In this document: positions 27,901 through 40,906 of the stretch, in pieces | How the letters are laid out: each line of letters opens with the position of its first letter | How positions within the stretch are numbered: position 1 is the stretch's first letter | Assembly (NCBI GenBank): GCA_035041965.1 | Contig: JAPYMA010000148.1 | Span: forward strand, 62,001-126,000 | DNA length: 64,000 bases | Reading direction: 5' to 3' | DNA from: Anisakis pegreffii | Lineage: Eukaryota; Nematoda; Chromadorea; Rhabditida; Anisakidae | Notes under the pieces: model-generated | The model's input: only the letters and a program-made list of their open reading frames with translations | The model's database searches: none | Told to the model about the DNA's origin: nothing | Translations under genes and position numbers: made by a program

Positions 27901-27912
27901 GGCATTGCATAA
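9968..27912 (+). CDS. ptl-1: Tau/MAP-like microtubule-binding protein, 12 exons, 701 aa
   Basis: Exons: 9968-10024, 11570-11966, 17947-18662, 19087-19196, 22782-22843, 23587-23662, 23779-23900, 25368-25474, 25978-26067, 26634-26723, 27044-27136, 27727-27912. All junction phases agree and the sum is 702 codons. PTL-1 is the nematode tau/MAP2/MAP4 protein; it binds and stabilises axonal microtubules, notably in touch neurons. The N-terminus (residues 20-151) is strongly acidic, residues 152-470 are Ser/Thr/Pro-rich and basic towards the end (TPRTPRETPRTNQ), and five tau repeats follow: IN(S)IT..HKPTGGNV, SRIGSLAYANRTPGGGNV, PKVGSLANVTHQPPGGNV, SKIGSTDNLKHKPGGGDV, SKIGSLDNANYTPGGGNV. The basic tail ends LTAEQVMGIA. 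The length exceeds the roughly 450 aa recalled for C. elegans, mainly in the N-terminus. Exons 1 and 2 are supported by phase and acidic composition only. Confidence 0.92.
10025..11569 (+). other. ptl-1 intron 1
   Basis: The intron begins GTACAA and ends TTATTGCAG. It is about 1.5 kb and holds no recognisable exon or RNA gene. A 71-codon ORF (11065-11280) has no protein-like features. Confidence 0.5.
11967..17946 (+). other. ptl-1 intron 2 (about 6 kb), no nested gene seen
   Basis: The donor is AAG|GTTCGT and the acceptor CTTTTTTAG. I looked for nested genes on both strands; ORFs at 12626-12877, 12775-12999 and 14349-14576 lack family resemblance and splice-site support. Two short related words, GATGAATGCCCC(A/G)TCAAG, sit about 100 bp apart near 16332 and 16430. 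The plus strand is T-rich, as is usual for the sense strand of nematode introns. Confidence 0.45.
19197..22781 (+). other. ptl-1 intron 4 (about 3.6 kb)
   Basis: It runs from C|GTGAGT to ATATTTCAG. A 111-codon open stretch at 20208-20543 starts with TTG and has no recognisable domain. The intron carries a short tandem duplication at 21864-21913. Nothing else is supported. Confidence 0.45.
21864..21913. repeat. 25-bp direct duplication
   Basis: TTCGGATGTCAATTAATCA occurs at 21864 and again at 21889, so two near-identical 25-bp units lie head to tail inside a ptl-1 intron. Confidence 0.85.
24117..24154. repeat. 19-bp exact direct duplication
   Basis: TTTTTGGGTTTTATGATCA is repeated exactly at 24117 and 24136 inside the intron between ptl-1 exons 7 and 8. 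Confidence 0.9.
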
Positions 27913-30900
27913 GATTATTCATTTAGTTCTTATCAATAATTTTATCACCCACAAGAGAGTTATTTTCGTCGAGCGATATCAAAGATTTTCTGTTATCTTT
28001 TCAACGATTCATAGATTATTCATATTATCAACTTCTCTTCTTTCTCATTCGAATTTATCGTTTTGTCCTTCATTGCAAATTTGAACAATTTGAAATCAGT
28101 TTTGATTAATTCGAAAAATAACTTTCCTTCTAATACTTAACATTTATATGACGATGTGTTGTGACTAATTTAGCATTCAGCAATGAGTATTAGTATTTGT
28201 TTTAGCAATAAGGACTGGAATCGTAAGAAAAACAAATCAATTCAACTCGTTTCCTTTCATTCTTCGTATATTCTGTGCTGATGTAACACTTTTTGTTCGC
28301 CGTAATATTCTTGACCGGGGAATGTTTATACTAATATATTATATTATCATAAAATAATTCGAAACTGGTCAGAACACTTCAATGATATATGTGTAGTTCT
28401 TATCATTACGTTATTTGCTTTCAACATTCAATATTAATTGTTGCCAACCCTTCATACATTAATTTTTTTCGTTTTCATTTGTCATCAATAGTACATTCTG
28501 TGCATAATTAAACGCAGTTAGTACGCATTCATGACAACTATTTGAATGATTTTCATTGTTTGATTCGATGCTTTTATGTTTTATTCCATTGTTAATGACC
28601 ACTCCGTGTTCTTTTTTGATCTTTCTCAAATCTCTTGAATCGGCAATAATTGTTTCGGTTTTGCTCGTGGTTGGTTGATTAGTGTGCACTTTTGAGATTG
28701 CAATGAATTGAAGAATATTAACATTTTCATCTCCAACACTACACGTTCTCTAATATCCAACATTACATTTTTTCACGCGGAATTTTATTCCACTTCAGTC
28801 GTTGAAAAGAAAAAATGGAAATTCAAATGAAGTTCATTTTAAAGAAAAACAAATTTGCATATTATCAATAAGAATGCAATCGTATGAATTCCCAATCGCA
28901 ATTTCGTTCAGTTTTGATATTTGCGGATTAGTGATTATTACTAATGCCTTAATAGGCTTGTAAAAGATCAGCAATAAACACCAGCTGTAGTTCGGCTCGC
29001 ATATTGAGACAAAATCGGTTTTGTACATTCAACTTTCTTCAATTTCTGCAAAACTTTATAATGTTATTCTGCGTTCGTACTTCATCATGTCATTTTGAAT
29101 CACACTTATCTTATGTGAACCGTGTTTATAGATGCTTGAATTCACCTATGACTGATTGACAATCTTAATAGTTTTTCAGTAGCATTAATTTAGTAATAAT
29201 AGCTACTATTATTCGAATACGAATAATTTCTCGTAAAATGTATAAATTCGTATCATTTACACGTAAACTCGACTAATCCATTCCGTATCGTTTCATTTGT
29301 TCTTTTCACCGACTTATATTGTATACAATATGAACTCCTTGATCTTGACTCACCTTAAGTTAGTCAAAATAAAATGAAATTCTTTCACTAAACTGACTTT
29401 TTCCCTTCATTTTGTAAAATTAAAATAAGTTTCCTTCAAATAAGATGGCGAATATCTAATCGAGATTCAACGTGAAGGTTCCAGTTCGATGAAGGTGAAC
29501 ACCAGAAACTTGTCGGTGTGCAACACAACCTGTTGTCTGAGCAATTCTCGGCAACAACAGGAAGTGACCACTAGTACAGTAATATCTGAATCACTTCGTA
29601 AGACCTCGCTTTTTACAACTGACTGGCAAATTATTAATGCTCAAACGAAATAGAAACAATCAACAAACAAAGTGAATAATTTTATTTCGAAGTGTTAATA
29701 AACAGATGAAGAAACTGAAATCAGCAACGATTAGTGAAAGAGTAAAAAACTGATGAATCAATCGTTTCAATAAATGGTTGATGAATCACAGAAAGCGATA
29801 CAGGAGAATTGGACAGAAGAGAACGAAATCGGTCACGGTGACAGCATTGTGTCAACATCAAAAAATTCATTTGAATTCGTGCACGTTTGTAGGATCAACT
29901 ACTTAACTAACAATAATATCAACAAAAACAAAGTGAATAATTAGAGTACAGCTGAGATTATCAGCAATTATCACTATGCCAAACTGATATCAGTATTAAA
30001 ATTCACACATTTACAGATGCACTATCAAACAGATTGATGTGCATCCCACCACCACAAATGAATGAATCGTTCACGTTTAGCATCCCTTCGCCTCTAAATG
30101 ATTGCCCTCACTTCACCTAGAAGAAAAATAATGAAAAGCATCAAGACGAACGTTAGGCTAAACTTACTATATTATTCAAAAACTTCGTTTCATTATTCCA
30201 GTGTCATCCTCCTATTTTCCAACTACACTCCCCACCCAGTTACCTCAAATGCAATATTGCAGAAATGCGCACTATCTCTCTTCTACCTCAGCGTACGAAC
30301 CAATCGACATCACAAAAAAAATTAAATGATGCTTTCTCGAAAACAAAACGAAACAAACAAAAAAATATACTAAAAACCCGCCTAATGCATACATACAAAC
30401 AACATAGATGTTGCGCAATAGCATTTCAACAAAAACAGAACAAAGTTACACAAATATAACAAAATTATCAGAAATATAAAATTATTATTCAGTTTAAACG
30501 TTGTAACTTTCGTTCGGAAGTATTCAATTAATAAGAGGAAAAACACTCGATCGGAAACCTATCGAATAATCTCGTTAGAATCTAACGAAATGTCGCAATT
30601 AAGAACTCTCGAATAGGTTTTTAAAAAAGTATTCACTGATTACAATAGTGAACGATTGCAACCAAATGATAAAAGATTCACACGACAATAATTTCTGGAA
30701 ATAAATCTCAAAATGAATCGTTGATAAACGATTGTGATGAAATCGCAAGACGACGAGATTATGAATGAATAACCAGATGGATGAATGAAGCAGCAGCAGT
30801 CAACGATGTTAAACACATCAAATGATAAAATTAATGCAAACCAAAATTAGCATTATAATTATAATAATAACAATCGTCCTCGCGCTCCTCTGCTAGCAAC

Positions 30901-32921
30901 ACAACACATCAATGAATGAATACCTAATATAAACACAGCCGTATGGTTTGGGTTATTTTTGACGTTTTGTCACGCTCAAAACTGATGATGTCACACTAAC
31001 GTCAGATAAATACATCAAATTGATTGCGAACAAAATGATATTTTCGAAGATTAATAACGAAGTTACTGAGCACATTTGATTATTCATCATAAAATGCTGT
31101 TGAAAATAATCGTTTTTCTTTTCATCATCAGACCAACACCAACAAATAAAACAAACAACGATTGGCTGATGCGAAACGATGAATAAAATTAGAAAAATAA
31201 AGAACTCTAAAAAGCGATGACGGGTACCAGCGAATATCCTATGGGCACAATAAACTTGAGGATTTTCTAAAACAAGACAAATTCGAAGAAGCGATTTATG
31301 CCGACCAATAACAATACTCTTTATATAATCGCTGAAATCAGATCAATCTCGTGCTACACCCTATTAACTTATCGAAATTACGTAATAATCTCAGTGTCAG
31401 CACGCCATTATCATCTGTTTATTCAATATGCATGAGTACTGACATTATTATTGATATTGTTATTATTACTATTAATAATCTGATTATCATCACCTGCACC
31501 AATCAAACTCATTGTCAACATTCTTCGACGTCTGAACCATGAACTACCGGACCAACAACATGACATACCCGTAAAACTTTGAAATTTATCATACGATTAT
31601 TGTCTAAAAGTCGACTTCCGAACTAACGATGTCCAATTTAAAAAATGCATTTTTTGGTTCCAATTCCACTGATTTGAGTTTCATCCGAATAAAAAAATAA
31701 ATCGAGAGTGAAAGCGCAAAAGCGATCAGATAAAAGGATGTATTGAATGAACAACAATACACGACATTCAAAAGAGAACAACTGATTGATCAGCCATCTT
31801 GATGCATCCAATAAGCAACCAAACAAACATGTCAAATTCAATTAATCTGAACAAAATGAAATGTTCTTTTCAAACAAAAATCGATGAACAATTCAAATTC
31901 AAAGCGCTCGTCAGTTAAAATCAAAGATAACTTATAATAAACATCATCATAATAAATCTTTGCGAAACCAATAACAACAAGAGAAAAGAAATGATTTGAA
32001 CGTAATGATAACTGAACTTAAAATGAAAAGTGAACAAGTCGACACTCAAAAATAAAATAAATTACTCCTCAATTTCCCTCGTCAATATTCACACGTCTGA
32101 ATATGAAAATCACCGAAATCAAAACGACTGCTACTGCAAAATAATCATAATAAAACTGAACGAAACATTAAAATCAACTGATTCGAAAGGCAATACGCCC
32201 GCAACGAGACTCAAAAGTTCGTGCTTAAAAGGAATCAGAAAGTGACGATGCATACTTTCACGAGTAAAACATCCATATGAACAATAACAACAGTGATAGT
32301 AATAATGTAAAGATTAATATCAATAGAAACAATCATAAAAATAGTAATGTTGTCATTAGCATTAACAGATGAATATACTCGTAATGGAGACACCGACGAG
32401 GTGACAGTAAAATAATATCACTTAACAACTTCGATAGTGACAACAATCGTAACGATAAAAATGTATGAGAAGGGCTGTTAATATAGATTCAGCATAATAT
32501 CAATTAGTTGCAAACTGTCTTTCCAATTCTTCAACACTGATGCAGTTGGCCGATGGCGGTAAACGAGATATTATTGATGGTAACGCGTTGGTGCTGTTCG
32601 CCGTTGCTGTTGCTGTGACCACTGAAATTGCACATCATTCTCAATTACAATTACAACCTGCTAAAATACCACCCAAAACATGCTCAACTTTATACTACTT
32701 CAATTACTCAACTTATCCCGTTCAACTACCCTTATAAATTGGCAATAGCAAATGTTATCCCATGCAGACGAAATTCGTTGCTTCTCAAATGGTATATCGA
32801 TCAAACTATACATAAATGAATGATTATGGAAAATTATTAAGGTTTCATCATGAAACAGCAAACAAAATCACTGAAGTCAAAACGCCAAATTAAAAAAGAT
32901 ATACTACAAAAAAGGTCAAAG
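27913..32921. other. Convergent spacer between ptl-1 and ifet-1 stops
   Basis: The stop codons of the two converging genes are about 5 kb apart. No coding exon was found. To about 29.4 kb the plus strand is T-rich; beyond that it turns A-rich, so the right part may be leftward-transcribed ifet-1 3' UTR or unseen 3' sequence. A short CCTGTTGT...ACAACAGG hairpin lies at 29529-29561. Small ORFs (for example 30098-30325, 31638-31841) have no protein-like composition. Confidence 0.45.
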
Positions 32922-35900
32922 TTAGCACACGGGAGCCGACAATTCAAAAAAAAGCAATATCAACAATGGATCAAAGAATAACGGACCAGAAGGTGATGAA
33001 GAAGGAGAAGTGGATGAATCGCGTTGTATTGGTGCAGTTGATTTAGCGGTGGGCTGTTGTTGAGACGATGTGACTCCGGCCGATTGCAGCAGTCTTTCGA
33101 GGGGATTCTGAAATTTGAGTGGTTGATTGGATGGAGACGAGCTGCTGTTGGGTGTGCATACTGCTGGCATTGGAGCCGTGTTGCTGCTCGCATTGTTGCT
33201 GTTGTGGCTCAAGCCCAATATTGGAGATACCTTCAATATTTTCATTTACTTCACGAATCATCAACCAGATTATTATAGTCAGAATTCACTTTTTCCGTTC
33301 AGTTGATCCAATCAATTTTATGTCTGATGAATACATGACGCATGTGCGTATTTTACTGACAGCACAGACTGCGTTTTAATCACAAAATTTTTACGTTCAA
33401 TTCACTTTCTCATGACATCTTCGGATAAAATGTGACTGAGCATAATTACAACAAGCAACATCTACACCAAAAAATAAGCAAAAAGCAGCACATAATCTCA
33501 GAATCAGTAAGAGGATTTTTGTCATCTAACAAAAAAAACATTGATAATTACATAATTCAATGCATTCCATAACTACCACTGATACCCACCCAGATAAAAA
33601 ACAATAATCGGCTGAATGCATCAAAACTCCAACCATCTGTTGTTGTTGTTGCTGTGCGTAGTGTTGACTGGCCAGGAGAGCGGCTTGTTGTTGTGTCTGG
33701 AAGAGTCTGGCGCGAATCGCTTGTGCCTGGTTCACGTCGCCGTTCAACATGGCCATCGCGAGTTGTTGTTGCTGACGTTGATACTCGGCCGCTGCAGCCT
33801 GACTCGAGGCCATCAACTGCGCTCGAATCGCGGCTGCTGCTGCCATCGCCATCTGCTGCTGGCTTGCTGCTGCAGCTTGCTGTCCTGACGTCGGAGGTCG
33901 ACATGCACCCATCGACAGACCACCCTTTTTAATACACCATTAAAACTTTCCACTCAAGTTTACAAAACACAAATTTATAACTGTACAAATATCTGCACTG
34001 CAAAAGAAATGTACAGGGAAATATATTTGTGAGAAAGTAGTCACGAAGAGTCTATCTTATTAGCACGATAATGACTGAAATTTGTATTTTTTACAAGATT
34101 TATATTACAGCGTTCATCTGTTCTAGTTACGTTACTAATGCAAAATATTACAATTATGTAAAGTTCAATTCTAGCTTATTACGGATTGATTTATTGATCA
34201 CAGTTGTTCAAGTCAGTGACTGATCTACCTGCATTGCAGCAATTACTTGTGAATACTGTTGTTGTAACGATAACCTTGTCAACACGTCCATGTTGTTTGT
34301 GTTCGGTAGCATGTTGCTTGCACTCTCTGAATATATTTCGTTGTTGAACAAACGAATTTAAACGCTTCACATTTGCGAGTCTCTTTTTAATGATGAAGCA
34401 AATACACCGTAAAACGGAAATGTTTACAAAATTAACAAAAAATAACACATTTAACAAGCACAATCACAGACGAACTAATAAAAACAAACGCAACACTAAC
34501 GTTTTTGAGCGTTAATATTAGCATCGTTATTGACAGTTGGTGGTGCGGTCGCATCGTGCCTTTCATCGTTCGCAGAAGCACTGACCACAGCATTGTTGCT
34601 ATTGGCACTATTGGATGGTGCTACGTTGGCATGATAATGATGGTGTTGTTTATCATCACTACTGCTGTTATGACTATTCGTACTGTTTTTAGTCATGTGT
34701 CTCATTACGGACGTTGGCATGAATGTATTCGGTACTGCTGCACTGCTTGATGTCGTCGTTGCAGACGAAGGTCGCGATTGTGTGGCACTTGAGGATGACT
34801 GCGATGTATTATTCACACTCGGAACCACGCCACCCGAAAGCAACGACCTGAAGTTGATGAGGATTTTTTGCATTTCATAAAAAATATATTACGATAAATA
34901 AAACGATACAAGCTTCAGAAAACATCGATGAGAACAATTTTTCACTATTGGTAAACTTTTTGATTTCCAAAGATAAAACTAAATTTCATTTCATTTTTCG
35001 ATGTTAAATATGCAAACTAGAAAATTAACGACGAAAAAATAAAACGACGCAATCTAGAGGTGAACATGGCAATGGTTTGCCGAAGGTCAATTGCTTCTTT
35101 ATAGTCAGTTAACAGTGCTAAATGTTGATCTTGCAATAAAATTGTATATGAAGCTGAGCGATGAATAATATTAACTTTGAAGTGAGAAATGTAAACACTG
35201 GATTTTTCACTTCGTTTGTCAAGCGTTAAGAACTCAAAAACTTGACGAACTAACAAAAAAAAACGTATTCATCGCTAATCCATCGCTGTACTATTTCATC
35301 AAAATAAGAAGTTACATTCAAAAAAGCACAAACCTCACAGCATTGAAATCACCGCCGAATTGAGCACCAGACGCACCACCAGTCAACTGTTGCTGTTGTT
35401 GTTGCAGTGCGTGAATCTGTTGAAGAATTGCAGCAGCCTCATATTGCTGTCGCATAAAAGCAGCTGCCTGCAGCGCCGTTACGGTCTGATCACTGTTATT
35501 GGGGGGAGGTAATAAATTGGGGGATGGTGTTGAGAGAGAAGTAGTACTGGTTGGATACGACATATACTGGTGTTGCGATGCAAGATTTGATTGAGGCAGC
35601 GGTGCACGCACTGAAGATGCAGACGCTTGAGTTGACGACAGACGTGACAAGATCGAATTCGCATTATTATTGTTATTCATCAAATGCATTTGGTGTTGAT
35701 ACGAAGCATCCTTCATCTGAAATCATTGTAGACGTCTTTAATTATTGCGCCATTCCATTACACACATACAGTCATCGATCACAATGCTTGAACACTCCAC
35801 AGAATAACGTAAGATTTTGTTGTCTCATCCATCGCTCAATATTCATGAGTATTTAACACATAACTGATTAACACTCCATGCAACATGAACGAAATTAGTC

Positions 35901-38900
35901 AAAGTGCGTGAGTATGTAAATACAACTCAAAAAACATAGAGTCATATTATTAAACTATTCGACAACTCAACACCAAATCAAAATGAATTCGCATTCAAAG
36001 AACGAACCGCATGTTTGTTCAAATAATTACTGCTCGGCACGGTATCAAGACCCAGAGCACGCAGATGTTCACTGCCATCATCCGAGATGAACTCCTTCTG
36101 GAATGGTGCATTACTCGAACTGTTCGGCGCTGTTGCGCTGTTCGCGGCTGCTTCTTGTTGGAAGCCTCGTTCGAGGTCTTCCACTCGCATCATATGCTGC
36201 AGTGGGATCGCACTCCGCTGAACACATTCAATAATCATCAACCACATCACAATACACCGATAGCACAATCACAACATTTACTACTCCAAACAAACGTCTG
36301 ACCCTAAACGATACGGTGTTTCAAAATGACGATGCACACTGCTTGTGAATACGGAATTAAACAAATAAACAAATGCCAACCATTTCTTGAAAAACTGGTG
36401 CTTGTGCAGTTTGTTGAGGGGAACTATTGAAGAGTTTCTGAAGAATTGGATTAGCCGTTGTGGTTGAAGAAGAGGAAGATTGTAAGGGTGAGGGGACGTT
36501 TGCATTCGGTGGAGTTATACGTGAAGTGCCACCACTTGTACTGTTTGTCCCATCCGATTCAGCTGAAACCATTTATTTCATCAATTGACCAAAACTGGTA
36601 ATGTTAATGAACAATATAAAGGCTGAAATAGAAGTACCAATCTGATCATATTATATCTCAACAGAAACTCTTCCTAATGAATAACCCACTGCTGAATTAC
36701 GCCATTCTTTCCAATACAAACGCTTACTGACATAAGTTACTCGCGTGAAAAGCAAATTCAAATTAATTTCAGAAATCATATTTTATGCGACATGAATGAA
36801 CCGAACAAGTGATACCGTTAGCATTCGGCTGGTCATTGCTGAGTGGAGTGGCAAAGAAACGTGATAAACGGCTACCGGTCACCGATGGTGGTTGCAGTGC
36901 AGTTGAATTCGTATCCTTCTGAAGAAAAAAAAACAAAACAAATGAATGAACCACTTATCATCCAACAACAACCAACTCTTAATGAACTATTCGCTCTCAA
37001 TATTTATTCAACAGACCATAAATGCATGCATCAACAATAACTCTTTTATGAACACATTTTTCAAAATGAGGATGAGGATGCTACAACATCCTCGAGCGCT
37101 TAAATAAAACAAACGATAAAAATGAACGAAAAAAGAAATTGATCGCCAAAACTGTCAAAAAATACATTCACATATTCAATTTACAAACAATCATAATTCA
37201 CACATGAATCAGCCACACTTTAAAAACAACAAGCAAATGAATGTTCAAAAGAAAAAACCAACCTGTTTGATCGAATTCAAATCGTTTTCGCCCAACAAGC
37301 CAAAAATGGCTGCAAATTCAGCATCCGAATTCGGCAATTTACCATTTAGAATCGGTGACATCGAGGCGGCCAGTTCAGGAGGTATTCTGACGGTTTGATT
37401 CGTACCACTTGTTGATGAACAGTGCTCATTCTGTTGAGCCAGTGTTGAGTGCTTAAGAGCACTATCCTTATCAGATGCCTTCTCATAATCATTATCCTTA
37501 TCTGTCTTGTCACCACTAGTTGCGATCGGTGGAGTTTGTGACGGAGTGATATTATTGGCCGATGGAGCGGTGATCGACGACGAAGTGGTTCGTGAGGAAG
37601 CGGATGAAGTGGCCGAAGACGATGAAGTGACAGTTGAGGAGTGTGACGGTTGTTGTTGGTGGGCAGAGGTGTTGTTTCGTGCGGATCGTTGGCATGAAGA
37701 GGACATGGCTTGCTGCAATTGTTTGCTAGCCACTGTTTCGCGTTTACTTCGTGCTGACTGCACTCCTAAACATTCAACTCTTCAATGAAACGAAACCTCA
37801 AAGCAATTTTAGTTGCGGAGCTAACAAATTTTCACATCAACAATATGAATTAATGTTTCTTTACGAAAGTTTTGTTTTACGATTGAATGAAACTTTATGG
37901 TAATCTTATGTAATAATGAAACAAACACTAATTGTGAGAGATCAATAACTAAGAAGATGATCAATGCTGAATTATTTCAAACGAACAAACGTTTCGATTT
38001 GCCGTGCTGTTCGTCATCGAAACCCTTCAATTCGATCATATCTAACATCGACGTCGGTCCTTCGTTCAACCATTCGGGCATCTTTTCCTCACCGCTCGAT
38101 GCGTTCCTTCGACCCTTAATTAATCTCAGTTACTTCTACCTGCCGTATTAGTTCTCATATATGCATCTTTCTAAAACTTCTTTTACAAAAACACCGTAAT
38201 TTCTCTCCCCCCATTTTCCGTAAAAAACATATCGATAGGACATTCAGAACACAACGTTCTACAATCACTGGCTAGAAATATGAACTAATTTGAACTTGCT
38301 AGCAGCAGAAATAAAATTACTGGAAACAAGATAAATACAAACAAAAAATTATTCACCTGATTCGAGTCTTTATGAAAACCAGGCCTGAAATTTCCATCGC
38401 CGGCAGCACGCCAATTACTATTTGAAGAGGAACCACTTCTCGCCTCACCTCGTTCACCGTTCGCCATACGAGTTTTCGCATAAGATGACGATTCATTACC
38501 GCCACCACTCGTCGCGTTCTTCTGCTTAAATATTTCTTTTCATTTCTCACTTTCCTTCAATTCTTTATTTGATTCAACAGATTTACAATCATTTTATTTC
38601 TACGGAACATCTAAAATGAACAAATATTAAATAAATAGAACGCTAATATTTCTTTGAAGCGCTCAGCATAATATTTCTCTTCAATAGTGCGTGATTTAAA
38701 GCAGTTTACGTCCCGAACTATCATTCATCATCATATCCTCAGAATGCTTCAGTGATACATATCAATACATAAAGGTTACAGGTTGAAACCTACGAATGCT
38801 GGCTTGAAATCTGTAGACGTGGAATTTTTCAGCATAAAGCCCGCACCACTTCGCCAGTTTCCCTTATTCGCTCCCAGTCTCTCAGGTTCGCCCTCTAAAA

Positions 38901-39648
38901 ACCGAAAGCGAACAGTTAAATTCATCACTATACCTCTTCTCACACAACAGTGTATGAAGAGGGTTTATTGAATTTTGTTGATGATTTCAAGAATATTTGT
39001 GGGAATTAAACTATCACGCACACACCAAAATGAGAGGTGCACACGACATCGGTGAATTTGTGACTGAAGAGATTCTAAAAATGAATCATCCATTCACGAT
39101 TCAAACATTCATTCACCGTTTTTGGATGGTGATGCGGCTCTGCATCCGGACGAGAAGGCGCGTCTTTGGGGAGAGAGAACTGTAGAATCAGCACTTTCCA
39201 ATGCTTCGGCTTTCAGCTTCTCCTTACGTCTAGCACCCGCACTCGGACGATTCTCAACACCTTCACACATCCAACGATACTCCAACCATTTCTCAGGCAT
39301 AAACTTTCCATCTTCACTGAAACAACCAAATAAAAACTTATTTCATGCTTGCTTCTTATCGGTTGATATGATCATCTAAAATGTTGCATAAAAGTGAACA
39401 AGGCTTAGTGCGATAATAACAACTGCTCAATTACGACGTAATAAAATTCAAAAAATGCAAAATGATAAAAGCACTCACTTATCAAATTCAACAGAAAGAT
39501 ACTCAGGCCGTACACAACTGAGCGCACTCTGACGAATGCTGAGCAACTGATCACGTGTATATTGATAACGTCGACTATCATCATCACTTAATACCGCTGC
39601 CAGAGCTTTCATCTTCTCATCTTCACTTTCTGATTCGCGTCTCGACAT
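32922..39648 (-). CDS. ifet-1: eIF4E transporter (4E-T) orthologue, 14 exons, 1061 aa
   Basis: Exons on the minus strand: 39479-39648, 39117-39316, 38794-38894, 38357-38521, 37991-38114, 37263-37765, 36816-36918, 36381-36562, 36008-36217, 35334-35716, 34501-34847, 34229-34326, 33634-33924, 32922-33230; 1062 codons with all phases agreeing. 4E-T/IFET-1 binds eIF4E, represses translation and scaffolds P-granules and P-bodies. The canonical eIF4E-binding motif Y-x4-L-Phi is YTRDQLL at residues 30-36, followed by the 4E-T-like DGKFMPEKW. Further conserved blocks are MPEWLNEGPTSM...IELKGFDD (about 225-246), GSRLSRFF (436-443), PILQKLF (494-500), RVEDLE (527-532) and NPLERLLQ (about 1001). Exons 10-13 are rich in Gln, Asn and Ala, as in C. 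elegans PQN-45/IFET-1. The acceptors of exons 4, 5, 13 and 14 are uncertain by a codon or so and several read AAG. Confidence 0.93.
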
Positions 39649-40906
39649 TATTATGATTATTACTATTACTCACTTCTTTACTTATCTATATATCTATTTA
39701 CACTGAAATTTATTTATCAATCACTTATGCAAACTTTGAGTCGTCACAACGTACCACATGAATTCAACACACACGCGAAAGATTATCAAAAAAAGCACTT
39801 CAGTTTATGAAGAGGAATTACATGTTAATAAGCAGCATACATTAATAAGCAGAGAACAGAACAGGTGATAAATATAAGAGCAGTGAGGCGCACATGTGTT
39901 CGTAATGGGTCATTTTCGATGCTACTGATTGGATGAATCAATTTGATAGTGGCATTTTGACGTTATATTATTATGAAATTCAGCCAGATAAGTGAACGAG
40001 AGAATACAAGTTTGTGGTAATAGGTGTGTCATTTACGAAATCATATGCAACATTAGGTGTAATGAGTAGACGAAACAATGAAAAAAATGGAAAAGATTTC
40101 GAACGTCGTGGAAAAATAAGATTTTGTGGCAACTATATGAAACAAGTCAATAATTTGTAACTATGCGGGTGTGAAGAAGGCCGTCAAACTTGCTCTATAC
40201 CATCAACCTCGGATAGAGGCCTTTCTTGATAAATGACGTGTCATTATTCCATCCCATACAAAAACTAGTACAAAATCCTAGAACTGCTCTCATTATTTTC
40301 ATGCTATCCATTTCGAAAGTTCTGATCGCAGATTCAGTAGGTTATCACAAAAAAAACACCAGCAAACCAAGACGTAACAGAAACAAGTCCAACGCTAGGC
40401 TAAACAGAGACTGAATTGACTTTCAATTATTGCACCTAATTCATACCGGTCACACCAATTTATTCAACAGACTACCCAATGTGACCCATAAATCCACAGT
40501 AAGCATTTGCGAATCTTACTCAAAATAAACCTTTCAACGAATTAGCAAAACATCTTATAAAACATGAATAATAATTTTTCAGCAGAACAGGACATTCGAT
40601 AATGGAAAACGATCGCGAGCTCTTTAGTCTGTAAAAAGTACTTTGTGCTTGTTAACATAAGTGCAACGGTAATTTCCACTCATACATACTCTTTCATGGA
40701 AACATGCGGCTTGGATTAACATGATGAAACATATTAGGTAGAAGTGACGATTTCCTTTGCAAACAGAGGTTAATTTCATTGCAAATAAATTGGATTTCTG
40801 AGTGGAATTAATGCGCTCTCATAGAAATCTAATCGAATTTATCGCATAATTCTGCAGTCATGTGCATATAACATCCAGCACATCCACGCGAGCAAACTCC
40901 GTTATC
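39649..40906. other. Spacer 5' of ifet-1, no gene seen
   Basis: This interval lies between the ifet-1 start and the end of the small minus-strand gene at 40907. It should hold the ifet-1 promoter. No exon or RNA gene is evident; the 62-codon ORF at 40226-40414 has no support. Confidence 0.5.

Noticed and set aside
33526..33932. Overlapping ORFs on both strands over the ifet-1 Gln/Ala exon (90-128 codons)
   Set aside because: They are frame shadows of CAG/GCA-rich coding sequence; only the minus frame reading QQQ/AAA with GTTGGA donor fits the exon chain.
37507..37788. 93-codon acidic plus-strand ORF (EEADEVAEDDEV)
   Set aside because: It is the antisense of the Ser/Thr-rich ifet-1 exon 6.
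37897..38151. 84-codon plus-strand ORF between ifet-1 exons 4 and 6
   Set aside because: The minus strand of the same interval encodes the conserved 4E-T block MPEWLNEGPTSM..IELKGFDD, so the plus ORF is a shadow.
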